Shown here one piece after another: positions 7,765 to 14,894 of a DNA stretch of 21,040 nucleotides. Where the stretch lies: assembly GCA_964244295.1 (NCBI GenBank), contig CAXTIG010000068.1:1-21040 (forward strand). Direction: 5' to 3'. Position numbers and translations under genes: made by a program. The notes under the pieces are model-generated. The model did not search any database. It was not told the DNA's origin and was given only the letters and a program-made list of their open reading frames with translations. The first letter of the stretch is position 1, and each line of letters opens with the position of its first letter. This stretch comes from JAJAZB01 sp964244295. Its GTDB lineage: Bacteria > Bacteroidota > Bacteroidia > Cytophagales > Spirosomataceae.

Positions 7765-9228
7765 TCAAGCTAATACCGATTTTACCGGCTTGCCGTGTAC
7801 GTCGGTGAGGCGGTAGCGCCGTCCCTGGCTCTTGAACGTTAATTTTTCGTGATCCACGCCGAGCAGGTGCATGACCGTCGCCTGAAAATCATGTACGTGG
7901 ACCGGATCACGGGCGATGTTGTAGCCAAACTCGTCGGATTCCCCGAACACGAATCCTTTCTTCACGCCCGCCCCGGCCATCCAGATCGTGAAACAGCGCG
8001 GGTGGTGGTCGCGACCGTAGTTTTCTTTCGTGAGCTTGCCCTGGGAATAATTTGTCCGGCCAAATTCGCCACCCCAAATCACGAGTGTATCGTCGAGCAA
8101 TCCGCGTTGTTTGAGGTCCATGATCAGCGCCGCCGAGGGCTGATCGACCGACTTGGCCATCGTGCGGATGTCGTTGGGCAGGTTGCCGTGTTGGTCCCAG
8201 CCCTGGTGGTACAACTGAACAAACTTCACGTCTTTTTCGACCAATTTCCGGGCCAGCAGGCAATTGGCGGCGAAGGTGCCGGGTTGCCGGGCTTCGGGGC
8301 CGTACATATCGAAAATGGAATCGGGTTCTTTCGAAATGTCGAGGGTTTCGGGCACGGCCGTTTGCATCCGGTAGGCCATTTCGTACTGGGCTACGCGGGA
8401 ATTTATTTCCGGGTCGAGCACGTGTTTGAACTGATCCTGGTGCAGCCGGGCCAGGTAATCGAGCATCCGGCGGCGGCTCGTTTTGTCGATTCCGGGCGGA
8501 TTGGACAGGTAAAAAACCGGATCGGGACCCGACCGAAACACCACGCCCTGGTGAATCGAGGGCAGAAAGCCGTTGCTCCAGAGTTTGGCGTACAGCGGCT
8601 GGTCGCCGCCGCGCCCTTTCGAGAGCAGCACGACGAACGAAGGCAGGTTCTGATTGTCCGAGCCCAGCCCGTAACTCACCCAGGAGCCAAAACTGGGTCG
8701 TCCGCCCTGTTGACTCCCGGTTTGGAAAAACGTAACGGCGGGGTCGTGGTTGATCGCCTCGGTGTGCATCGAGCGGATGAACGTGGCATCGCCCGCGATG
8801 CCCCCGATGTGGGGGAGCAGTTCGGAAACGGTCATCTGGCCCGGACCGTGGCGGCCAAATTTAAACGCCGAAGCCGCCAGCGGAAACCGGCTCTGCCCGG
8901 CGGTCATGCCGGTAAGGCGCTGGCCTTTGCGCACCGATTCGGGCAAATCCTGACCCCACATCGTTTCCAGTTTTGGTTTGTAATCGTACAAATCGAGGTG
9001 GGAGGGTGCCCCGCTCTGGAACAGGTAAATCACGCGCTTGGCCTTCGGGGCAAAGTGCGGCTTACCCAGCGCCCCGCTTCCCGCCGGAGCGGGTCCGGCG
9101 AGCAGATTTCCGGGAGTCAGCAACGACGAAAGCGCCATTGCCCCGAGTCCGAGGCTGGTTTGCCCCAGAAAGGTCCGCCGACTTTGTTGCGCGTGGGCGT
9201 ACTGTTCGAGTTCTTCGAGTGCGTTCAT
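7765..9228 (-). CDS. Tat-exported DUF1501 protein
   Basis: A 487-residue protein of the DUF1501 family, which belongs to the alkaline phosphatase/sulfatase-like superfamily but has no established reaction. The ATG at 9228 is chosen because the longer frame runs into an intergenic repeat. The N-terminus holds a twin-arginine motif, SRRTFLG (16-22), followed by a hydrophobic stretch (GLGAMALSSLL), so export through Tat is expected, presumably after folding. Family features include KRVIYLFQSGAPSHLDLYDY near the start, FGSWVSYGLGSDNQNLPSFV, WGGEFGRTNYSQGKLTKENYGRDHHPRCF with His and acidic residues likely to bind metal, and the typical end HLLGVDHEKLTFKSQGRRYRLTDV. The gene directly upstream encodes a DUF1549/DUF1553 cytochrome protein. 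These two families are habitual neighbours, which suggests a joint function in the cell envelope. Confidence 0.93.
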   Translation of the reverse strand: MNALEELEQYAHAQQSRRTFLGQTSLGLGAMALSSLLTPGNLLAGPAPAGSGALGKPHFAPKAKRVIYLFQSGAPSHLDLYDYKPKLETMWGQDLPESVRKGQRLTGMTAGQSRFPLAASAFKFGRHGPGQMTVSELLPHIGGIAGDATFIRSMHTEAINHDPAVTFFQTGSQQGGRPSFGSWVSYGLGSDNQNLPSFVVLLSKGRGGDQPLYAKLWSNGFLPSIHQGVVFRSGPDPVFYLSNPPGIDKTSRRRMLDYLARLHQDQFKHVLDPEINSRVAQYEMAYRMQTAVPETLDISKEPDSIFDMYGPEARQPGTFAANCLLARKLVEKDVKFVQLYHQGWDQHGNLPNDIRTMAKSVDQPSAALIMDLKQRGLLDDTLVIWGGEFGRTNYSQGKLTKENYGRDHHPRCFTIWMAGAGVKKGFVFGESDEFGYNIARDPVHVHDFQATVMHLLGVDHEKLTFKSQGRRYRLTDVHGKPVKSVLA

Positions 9229-9235
9229 GATCAGT

Positions 9236-9302
9236 AGCCCCCCCATCCCCCGAAGGGGAGTTTTGTGAATTCGGTTAAGCCCCCTTCGGGGGTTGGGGGG
9301 CT
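9236..9302. repeat. C/G-rich intergenic inverted repeat
   Basis: Two imperfect complementary arms (9236-9258 and about 9281-9302), each made of a C run, an A/T pair, another C run and GAAGGGG or the complement, separated by about 22 bp. Each arm also contains its own small palindrome (CCCCGAAGGGG). It fills the gap between the cytochrome gene and the DUF1501 gene. Runs of this kind are a familiar intergenic repeat type in this bacterial group. Here it could fold in the operon mRNA and lower expression of the second gene. Confidence 0.7.
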
Positions 9303-9305
9303 TTT

Positions 9306-12300
9306 TTACCGTTTAATTACAAACTCATCAAAATTCATCACGGTCGACGCCACGATGGCGCTGGCCGCCAGTTCAGCCGGGTTCAGGGACGGGTCGCGGG
9401 GGTACTCTCCAACGCTGAGTAAGGCTTGTGCTCGTTTCGGAGCTTTCTGAAAATCACGAAGTTCTTCGACGTAAAGTTGCCGGAGCAAAGCCGTTTCGGC
9501 GGGGCGGGGCAAGCGGCTGGTCAGGGCGCGGTAGGCAAAACTGATCCGACTCTCCGGCGTGGTGCCGCCCTCGCGGAGCATCCGCCCGGCCAACACGCGG
9601 GAGGCCTCGACAAACTGCGGGTCGTTGAGCGTGACCAGCGCCTGGAGGGGCGTGCTGGTTTTCTGGCGTTTCACGGTGCAGGAGTGCCGTTCGGCGGCAT
9701 CGAAATTGAGCATCATCGGCGGGGGTGAGGAGCGTTTCCAGATCGTGTACAAACTCCGGCGGTAGAGGCTGTCGCCGTGGTTTTGCACGTAGGTCACGGC
9801 ATTGCGGGTGGCCAGTGCTTCCCAAATGCCCGCCGGTTGGTAGGGCAGAACGCTCGGCCCGCCGATTTTCGGGGTAAGCAGTCCGCTGGCGGTCAGGGCG
9901 TTGTCCCGGACTTGCTCGGCACTCATTCGGTAGCTTGGACCACGGGCCAGCAGGCGGTTGTCGGGGTCGAGTTCCTGTGCTTTTTCTGAAACCAGCGACG
10001 ATTGGCGGTAGGTAGCCGAAAAAACGATTTGTTTCAGCAATGCTTTCGTGTTCCAGCCCGTCGCCGGAAACTGACGGGCCAAGTAATCGAGCAACTCGGG
10101 GTGGGAGGGGAGTTCGCCCTGATTACCGAAGTCGTCGCTCGATTTGACCAATCCGTTCCCAAAGAAATTCTGCCAGAACCGATTGACGACCACGCGGGCG
10201 AAAATCGGGTTTTCGGCGCTCGTCAGCCATTGCGCCAGACCCAGCCGGTTGCGAGGAAATTTGGCGGCCATTTCGCCAAAAGCCGAGGGCGTTTGCGCCG
10301 TTAATCGTTCCGCCGGGGCGTCGTACACGCCACGCTTGAGCAGGTGAGTGGGGCGGGGAAAACGCTGTTCGTGCATGATCATCACGTCGATCTGCGTGTT
10401 GAGGAGTTCCGTTTCGCGGGCCAGTTGCCCGGATCGGGCCAGATTCCGTTGCTTACTGGGCGCGTCGAAATGGGCCAGGTAGTAGTCGAACAGGGCAGAA
10501 TTCTGGGTCGGTGTCCGGCGGGCGGCGGGTATTTTCAGCGTAGCCAGCACTTCGTCGCGGCCACGAACGAGGCTGCTTACTTCGAGGGGCGTCAGTTGGC
10601 GGGCGTACACGGCCAGTTCATCGACGGCGTAGCCTTTGAAATTGTAATCGTGGCGCTGGCCCAGGGCAAAATTGGGTACGCCGGAACCCCAGTTCGTGTT
10701 GTTTTTCCCGAAAAGCAGACTCTGGGTGAGGTTGTCGGTAATCACCCGGACCGGGGCGGGTTGGCCGTTAAGAAAGATGCGCAAACCGCTGGCCTTGCTC
10801 GACCCGTCGTAACTCATGGCTACCTGAACCCAGCGGTTCAACGGAATTTTCTGGGTGGTTTCCACATCGAGAGCATCATCGGGCCAGACGTTGGCGATCC
10901 GGAACGCCAGGCGCCCGTCTTCCAGCCGCAGGCACTCGTACCCCCGGAATCCATTGAACGGCCCCATGCTGCGGTTGAAGAGCGGCCCGACCAGTTTGGG
11001 ATCGGAAATTTTGGTCCAGAGGCTCACCGAAAACGGCTGATGGCGCTCAAAATACCCCGTGGCCGCACCCGCCGGCCCTTTCACCTGGTCAGCGCCACCG
11101 GGGCCGCGCAACTCCACGAAACTTTCGCCGGGGAAAAACAAGGCTTTCCCGACCCGCCCCGGCACCGATTGCGGGGGTGAATCCCGGTCGCCGCGCACGT
11201 ACACCGGGAGGGTGTCGTTGGCGGCGTTTTTGAAAAAGAAATCCGTGCGGGGTTTGGGCTGCTCTGGCTTTTTCTCCTCTTTTTTCTTCCCGGCAACTCC
11301 GGTGTCCTTTTTCTTTGGATCCACCGGTTTTGGTTTCGGCACGTAAGTGGTTTCCGCCTGCACCTCAAAGTTTACCCGCACCACCGCTCCCTGCCCGGTG
11401 GGAAGCAAGGCGCTGGCGGGGTTGCGTTCGGCGGCGGCGAGCCAGGTCTGAAAACGCGCCCGAGCGGCTCCCGCATCACCCCGTTCCTGCTGGCTGAGGC
11501 GCTTAAGGGTGGCCCGGATGGCGTTCAGTTCTTTTTCGGCGGTGGGCGTGGGCAGGGTCAGGTGGGGCGATGGCTCGCCGTTGTAAGGAATCTGCCCGTA
11601 CTCGTTGTTGGTGTTGAAAAAGGCGTAGAGGTTGTAAAAATCCTTCTGGGTGATGGCGTCGTACTTGTGGTCGTGGCAACGGGCGCATTCAACGGTCAGG
11701 CCCAGAAAGGCCTTCCCGAAGGTGCCCACCCGGTCGACGACGTACTCGGTGAGGTATTCCTGCGGCACGATCCCGCCTTCCTGGCTTTGCTGGTGGTTGC
11801 GGTTGAAGGCCGTTGCCACGAGCATATCCTTGCTGGGATTCGGGAGTAAATCGCCCGCCAGTTGCCAGGTGACGAACTGGTCGTAGGGCAAATTCTGGTT
11901 GAGGGCCTTGATGACCCAGTCGCGGTAGGGCCACATCGTGCGAAGGCCATCGTCCTGGTAGCCGTGGGTATCGGCATAACGGGCAGCGTCGAGCCAGTTG
12001 ACGGCCAGGTGTTCGCCAAAATGAGGCGAGGCCAGCAGGCGATCCACGGCTTTTTCGTAGGCCGTCGGGGAAGCGTCTTTCAAAAAAGCATCCACCTCGG
12101 CCACCGTCGGGGGCAGGCCCGTCAGGTCGAGGCTTACGCGGCGCAGCAGGGTCGTTTTATCCGCTTCTTTCGCGGGGGTCAAGCCCTTGCTTTCCAGTTT
12201 TTTAAGGATAAACCGGTCGATGTCGTTGCGCACCCAGGCTTCATTTTTTACCTGCGGGAGTTTTGGCTTTTCGGGTGCCACGAAGGCCCAGTGGGGTTTG

Positions 12301-12785
12301 TACTCCGCGCCCTGGTCGATCCATTTGATGAGGATGGCTTTTTCCTCCGTCGTCAGGGAAAGGTGGCTTTCGGGCGTGGGCATGATCACCTTCGGGTCGG
12401 TGGCCAGAATTCGCTGCACCAATTCGCTTCGGGAAGGATTGCCCGGTACGACGGCGTTCAGGCCGCTCTCTTCCGATTCATGTTCGTAGGCGCTCTCGGC
12501 GAGGTCGAGGCGCAGGCCGGCTTGTTGTTTGGCCTTGTCGGGACCGTGGCAGGCAAAGCAGCGGTCGGAGAGAATCGGCTTGACGTCGTAGGTGTAATCC
12601 ACGTTTTCCGGCAATTTCACCAGGGCAGCAGCAACGTCGTCGGGTAGGGAAAGTGGACGGCAGGAGCCAAACAAGGCACCAACGAAAGCGACGCTGCCGA
12701 GGGCGATCCAGAGTAGGTTGCGGTTGGTACGGAACGGGCTCACGGAGTTGCGACGATTGAAATTAGGTACGGAAGAGGTAGCCAA
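9306..12785 (-). CDS. Planctomycete-type cytochrome protein, PSCyt1-DUF1549-LamG-DUF1553
   Basis: An envelope protein of 1159 residues. After a short basic N-terminus there is one membrane or signal segment, LLWIALGSVAFVGALFG (24-40), followed by a Cys at 42. Next is a PSCyt1 cytochrome-c-like domain with haem motif CFACH (76-80) in DVKPILSDRCFACHGPD. DUF1549 (PSCyt2) follows, from about 165 to 395, with DIDRFILKKLESKGL, RRVSLDLTGLPPT and a second CxxCH, CARCH (367-371). A Lys/Pro-rich linker (482-513) leads to a LamG/concanavalin-like domain (about 515-740; GKALFFPGESFVEL, FSVSLWTKI, AVDELAVYARQLTPLEV). DUF1553 (PSD1) runs from about 835 to the end (RFWQNFFGNGLV, GELPSHPELLDYLA, TPLQALVTLNDPQFVEASR). 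No ATG fits the N-terminus: the start is TTG at 12785 or GTG at 12743. It is co-directional with DUF1501. The reaction is unknown; redox chemistry on a surface-bound polymer is inference. Confidence 0.92.
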   Translation of the reverse strand: MATSSVPNFNRRNSVSPFRTNRNLLWIALGSVAFVGALFGSCRPLSLPDDVAAALVKLPENVDYTYDVKPILSDRCFACHGPDKAKQQAGLRLDLAESAYEHESEESGLNAVVPGNPSRSELVQRILATDPKVIMPTPESHLSLTTEEKAILIKWIDQGAEYKPHWAFVAPEKPKLPQVKNEAWVRNDIDRFILKKLESKGLTPAKEADKTTLLRRVSLDLTGLPPTVAEVDAFLKDASPTAYEKAVDRLLASPHFGEHLAVNWLDAARYADTHGYQDDGLRTMWPYRDWVIKALNQNLPYDQFVTWQLAGDLLPNPSKDMLVATAFNRNHQQSQEGGIVPQEYLTEYVVDRVGTFGKAFLGLTVECARCHDHKYDAITQKDFYNLYAFFNTNNEYGQIPYNGEPSPHLTLPTPTAEKELNAIRATLKRLSQQERGDAGAARARFQTWLAAAERNPASALLPTGQGAVVRVNFEVQAETTYVPKPKPVDPKKKDTGVAGKKKEEKKPEQPKPRTDFFFKNAANDTLPVYVRGDRDSPPQSVPGRVGKALFFPGESFVELRGPGGADQVKGPAGAATGYFERHQPFSVSLWTKISDPKLVGPLFNRSMGPFNGFRGYECLRLEDGRLAFRIANVWPDDALDVETTQKIPLNRWVQVAMSYDGSSKASGLRIFLNGQPAPVRVITDNLTQSLLFGKNNTNWGSGVPNFALGQRHDYNFKGYAVDELAVYARQLTPLEVSSLVRGRDEVLATLKIPAARRTPTQNSALFDYYLAHFDAPSKQRNLARSGQLARETELLNTQIDVMIMHEQRFPRPTHLLKRGVYDAPAERLTAQTPSAFGEMAAKFPRNRLGLAQWLTSAENPIFARVVVNRFWQNFFGNGLVKSSDDFGNQGELPSHPELLDYLARQFPATGWNTKALLKQIVFSATYRQSSLVSEKAQELDPDNRLLARGPSYRMSAEQVRDNALTASGLLTPKIGGPSVLPYQPAGIWEALATRNAVTYVQNHGDSLYRRSLYTIWKRSSPPPMMLNFDAAERHSCTVKRQKTSTPLQALVTLNDPQFVEASRVLAGRMLREGGTTPESRISFAYRALTSRLPRPAETALLRQLYVEELRDFQKAPKRAQALLSVGEYPRDPSLNPAELAASAIVASTVMNFDEFVIKR

Positions 12786-12862
12786 ATTTACAAGGAATCA
12801 GCCAGTTTGGTTCCCCATCGATTTGACCTAAACTGATGGAATTCTGTCGGTATAAGGCAAAA

Positions 12863-12884
12863 TTTAGGGGTTTATACCCCTAAA
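12863..12884. promoter_or_regulatory. Perfect palindrome in a divergent promoter region
   Basis: A 9-bp perfect inverted repeat (12863-12871 with 12876-12884) around TTAT, with core AGGGGT/ACCCCT. It sits in the 211-bp gap between the divergent cytochrome and deacetylase genes. It has no T run, so it is more like an operator or an mRNA hairpin than a terminator. No matching half-sites were found elsewhere in this gap. Confidence 0.4.
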
Positions 12885-12996
12885 CGGAGAAAAATGAGTG
12901 GTGATCGGGGTGGGGTGATCGTCAGGGGGGCATTCCAAAATCAAACCAATTGGGGCAGGCAGGGTTTTCCAGGAAGTACTGTTCTGAACCGTTTTC

Positions 12997-13917
12997 ATGC
13001 TGCGAATCGCTTACGCGCCCATTTACCAACACCCCCTGCCACCCGGACCCACGGGACAGCCCCACCGCTTTCCGATGGCGAAATACGAACTCGTTCCCCA
13101 GCAACTCCTCCGGGAGGGCACCGCGTCGGAAGAGCAGTTTTTCGCCCCCGATGAAATTGAGGAACGGTGGATTCTGACCACCCACACGCCGGCGTACTGG
13201 GAAGCCTTGAAACGGGGAACGCTTCCGGCCCGGATGATCCGGAAAATCGGCTTTCCCTGGTCGGAAGAACTGGTGCGCCGGGAAAAAATCATTACCCAGG
13301 GTACGATCGACTGCTGCCGGTTTGCGCGTGAATCCGGCGTGGCGTTCAACGTCGCCGGGGGAACCCACCACGCTTACCCCGACCGGGGCGAAGGGTTTTG
13401 CCTGCTCAACGATGTCGGCATTGCCGCCCATTTCCTGCTGGAAACGAGCGCCGCCCGCCGGATTCTCGTGATTGATCTCGACGTTCACCAGGGCAACGGT
13501 ACTGCCTTAATTTTCCGGAACGAACCGAGGGTGTTCACTTTTTCGATGCATGGTCGGGAAAACTATCCCTTGCACAAAGAACGCTCCGACCTCGATGTGG
13601 AACTGCCCACTGGCACCGGCGACGAGGCGTATCTGGATCGACTGAACCGGGACCTGCCGCCACTGCTTGATGCCCTCCGCCCGGATTTCCTATTCTTCAT
13701 CGCCGGGGTCGACGTGCTGGCGACCGACAAGCTAGGAAAACTGGCCCTGACGCGAGAAGGCTGCCAGGAACGCGACCGGGCCGTTTTTCAACTGGCAAAA
13801 ATACACGGCCTGCCCGTGGTGGTCACGATGGGAGGCGGGTATTCGCTTCGATTGGCGGATATCGTCGAGGCGCATTGTAATACGTTTCGAGTCGCGGAGC
13901 GGTTGTTTGGAAATTAA
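12997..13917 (+). CDS. Histone deacetylase family (AcuC/HDAC-like) amidohydrolase
   Basis: A 306-residue zinc-dependent deacetylase-fold enzyme, complete for the bacterial single-domain type. The active-site residues are all present: the paired His H124/H125 in GGTHHAYPDRGEGFCLLNDV, zinc ligands D162 and H164 in VIDLDVHQGNGTA, D239 in FIAGVDVLATDKLG, and the transition-state Tyr Y282 in MGGGYS. It should be cytoplasmic, with no signal peptide or membrane segment. Bacterial relatives remove acetyl groups from proteins such as acetyl-CoA synthetase, from polyamines or from other small amides; the sequence does not tell which. The ATG at 12997 is the natural start because residues MLRIAYAPIYQHPLPP match how the family begins. 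No partner gene is adjacent; the gene stands alone and ends just before a large inverted repeat. Confidence 0.93.
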   Translation: MLRIAYAPIYQHPLPPGPTGQPHRFPMAKYELVPQQLLREGTASEEQFFAPDEIEERWILTTHTPAYWEALKRGTLPARMIRKIGFPWSEELVRREKIITQGTIDCCRFARESGVAFNVAGGTHHAYPDRGEGFCLLNDVGIAAHFLLETSAARRILVIDLDVHQGNGTALIFRNEPRVFTFSMHGRENYPLHKERSDLDVELPTGTGDEAYLDRLNRDLPPLLDALRPDFLFFIAGVDVLATDKLGKLALTREGCQERDRAVFQLAKIHGLPVVVTMGGGYSLRLADIVEAHCNTFRVAERLFGN

Positions 13918-13931
13918 AAAAGGTGAGGCGG

Positions 13932-14006
13932 TTTAAGATTTTGAAAACGGAGAATGGTCATCCCGACGAAGGAGGGATGACCATTCTCCGTTTTCAAAAT
14001 CTTAAA
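13932..14006. repeat. 33-bp perfect inverted repeat (terminator or mobile hairpin)
   Basis: Positions 13932-13964 are exactly complementary to 13974-14006, with a 9-nt loop. It begins 15 bp after the deacetylase stop and can act as its terminator. A perfect 33-bp stem is longer than a terminator needs, and the inner part (GGTCATCCC...GGGATGACC) resembles intergenic repeats seen many times per genome in this phylum. Confidence 0.85.
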
Positions 14007-14214
14007 TAACTTCGGTAAATAACCCCCTCGCTTTCAACAGGCTGTATCACGTCATGAAACTCCTGCATCCCAAAGCCCAGTAATTCATTCCCTCGCGGAC
14101 TCTCGTAACATAACGTGGAAACCTGGAAAGAACAGGTATGATTTTTTTGCTAAGAAGCGATCCCCGGTACGCCGGAATTCGCTTTTTTCAAACGGGTCAA
14201 CATCGCTTCACGAC
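14007..14214. other. Gap without a supported gene
   Basis: No start-to-stop frame can be supported here. On the minus strand, about 14125 down to 13998 reads as a protein-like stretch (YESPRGNELLGFGMQEFHDV) that ends at the large inverted repeat and has no start. It may be a gene remnant. Near 14158-14186 there is a loose GC-rich hairpin followed by a run of T. Confidence 0.4.
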
Positions 14215-14403
14215 ATGGAAAATCAACAAATGGGCGGCGGAAACCGCCAGGGAGCAGCCGGAGCCAATTTTCAAGGCCAGTGCGTTCGGAGTCAGGAGCA
14301 ACGCCTGTGGCAGGCCGCTCAATCGGCGGTGCGGGTTTGGACGTCCGAGGGGCAATTGGACAGGGCCAACCGGCGCCGTCCCTACCCGAATTGGCAAGGC
14401 TGA
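14215..14403 (+). CDS. Possible small protein beginning MENQQMGGGN
   Basis: A 62-codon frame whose first residues (MENQQMGGGNRQGAAG) resemble the start of the next gene (MENQRNQQGSQQGQ), with the same ATGGAAAATCA at nucleotide level. After about residue 22 the likeness stops and the rest (RSQEQRLWQAAQSAVRVWTS) looks ordinary. A short GC hairpin with seven T (14437-14459) follows the stop, which could be a terminator. It may be a small diverged paralog, a decayed copy with a shifted frame, or chance. No function is assigned. Confidence 0.3.
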   Translation: MENQQMGGGNRQGAAGANFQGQCVRSQEQRLWQAAQSAVRVWTSEGQLDRANRRRPYPNWQG

Positions 14404-14436
14404 GTGGGTAGGTCATCCCCAGGCTGGGGTAAACAT

Positions 14437-14459
14437 GGGGGTGAGATTCCCCTTTTTTT
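14437..14459 (+). terminator. Weak terminator-like hairpin
   Basis: A run of G (14437-14441) can pair with CCCC (14449-14452), followed directly by seven T. The stem is only 4 bp, so confidence is low. It follows the small frame that ends at 14403. Confidence 0.3.
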
Positions 14460-14568
14460 ATGGGGGAAAGTCTATTTTTTAAAGGAATAGTGACGGCATG
14501 AGTTTTTGTGACGGTTCGGTACCTGGCTGTCGTAAGCCGGAACACTTAACAACAAAACCACAAGCATC

Positions 14569-14829
14569 ATGGAAAATCAGCGCAATCAGCAGGGTTCCCA
14601 GCAAGGCCAGGAATCCATGCAGGACGATCAAAACAAAACCCAGCAAAATCCACAACGCAGTGGCCAGCAAGCCGAGCAAAGCGGTCAGAATCAGGGCCAG
14701 CAAGGCCGGGACTCGGGTCAGCAGCAGTCGGACATGGGTGATCGCGACAAATCGAAAATGCCTCACGGCACGGATGTCGACGTAAACGAATCGGACACCC
14801 AGCGGCAACAGCGCGATCAGCAGCGTTAA
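14569..14829 (+). CDS. Small glutamine-rich, predicted disordered protein
   Basis: An 86-residue hydrophilic protein, extremely rich in Gln, Ser, Gly, Asp, Asn and Arg, without any hydrophobic segment, signal peptide or Cys. The first 55 residues are dominated by QQ/GQ repeats; the C-terminal third is more charged (DMGDRDKSKMPHGTDVDVNES, then QRQQRDQQR). It is almost certainly intrinsically disordered. An excellent intrinsic terminator starts 18 bp after its stop on the same strand, so this strand is the transcribed one. Small hydrophilic proteins of this kind are often stress- or desiccation-related, but nothing in the sequence proves that. I do not know a named family. Minus-strand frames here look membrane-like only because CAG and CAA read as Leu codons on the complement. 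Confidence 0.7.
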   Translation: MENQRNQQGSQQGQESMQDDQNKTQQNPQRSGQQAEQSGQNQGQQGRDSGQQQSDMGDRDKSKMPHGTDVDVNESDTQRQQRDQQR

Positions 14830-14847
14830 TTTTCCACAGTTTTGCCC

Positions 14848-14887
14848 ACCGGAGCGGCACCCATCGGGTGCCGCTCCGGTTTTTTTT
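14848..14887 (+). terminator. Intrinsic terminator of the Q-rich gene
   Basis: A perfect 15-bp GC-rich stem (14848-14862 with 14866-14880) with a 3-nt loop, followed by a run of eight T. This is a textbook plus-strand terminator. On the minus strand it lacks a strong T run, so it is a poorer terminator for the DUF6766 gene that ends at 14895. Confidence 0.93.
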
Positions 14888-14894
14888 GTGGGAT

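Noticed and set aside
7849..9237. 462-codon plus-strand frame opposite the DUF1501 gene
   Set aside because: A shadow frame caused by high GC at third positions. The DUF1501 motifs and Tat signal on the minus strand are decisive.
11862..12647. Long plus-strand frames opposite the cytochrome gene
   Set aside because: They cover conserved PSCyt1/DUF1549 sequence on the minus strand and lack any recognisable domain themselves.
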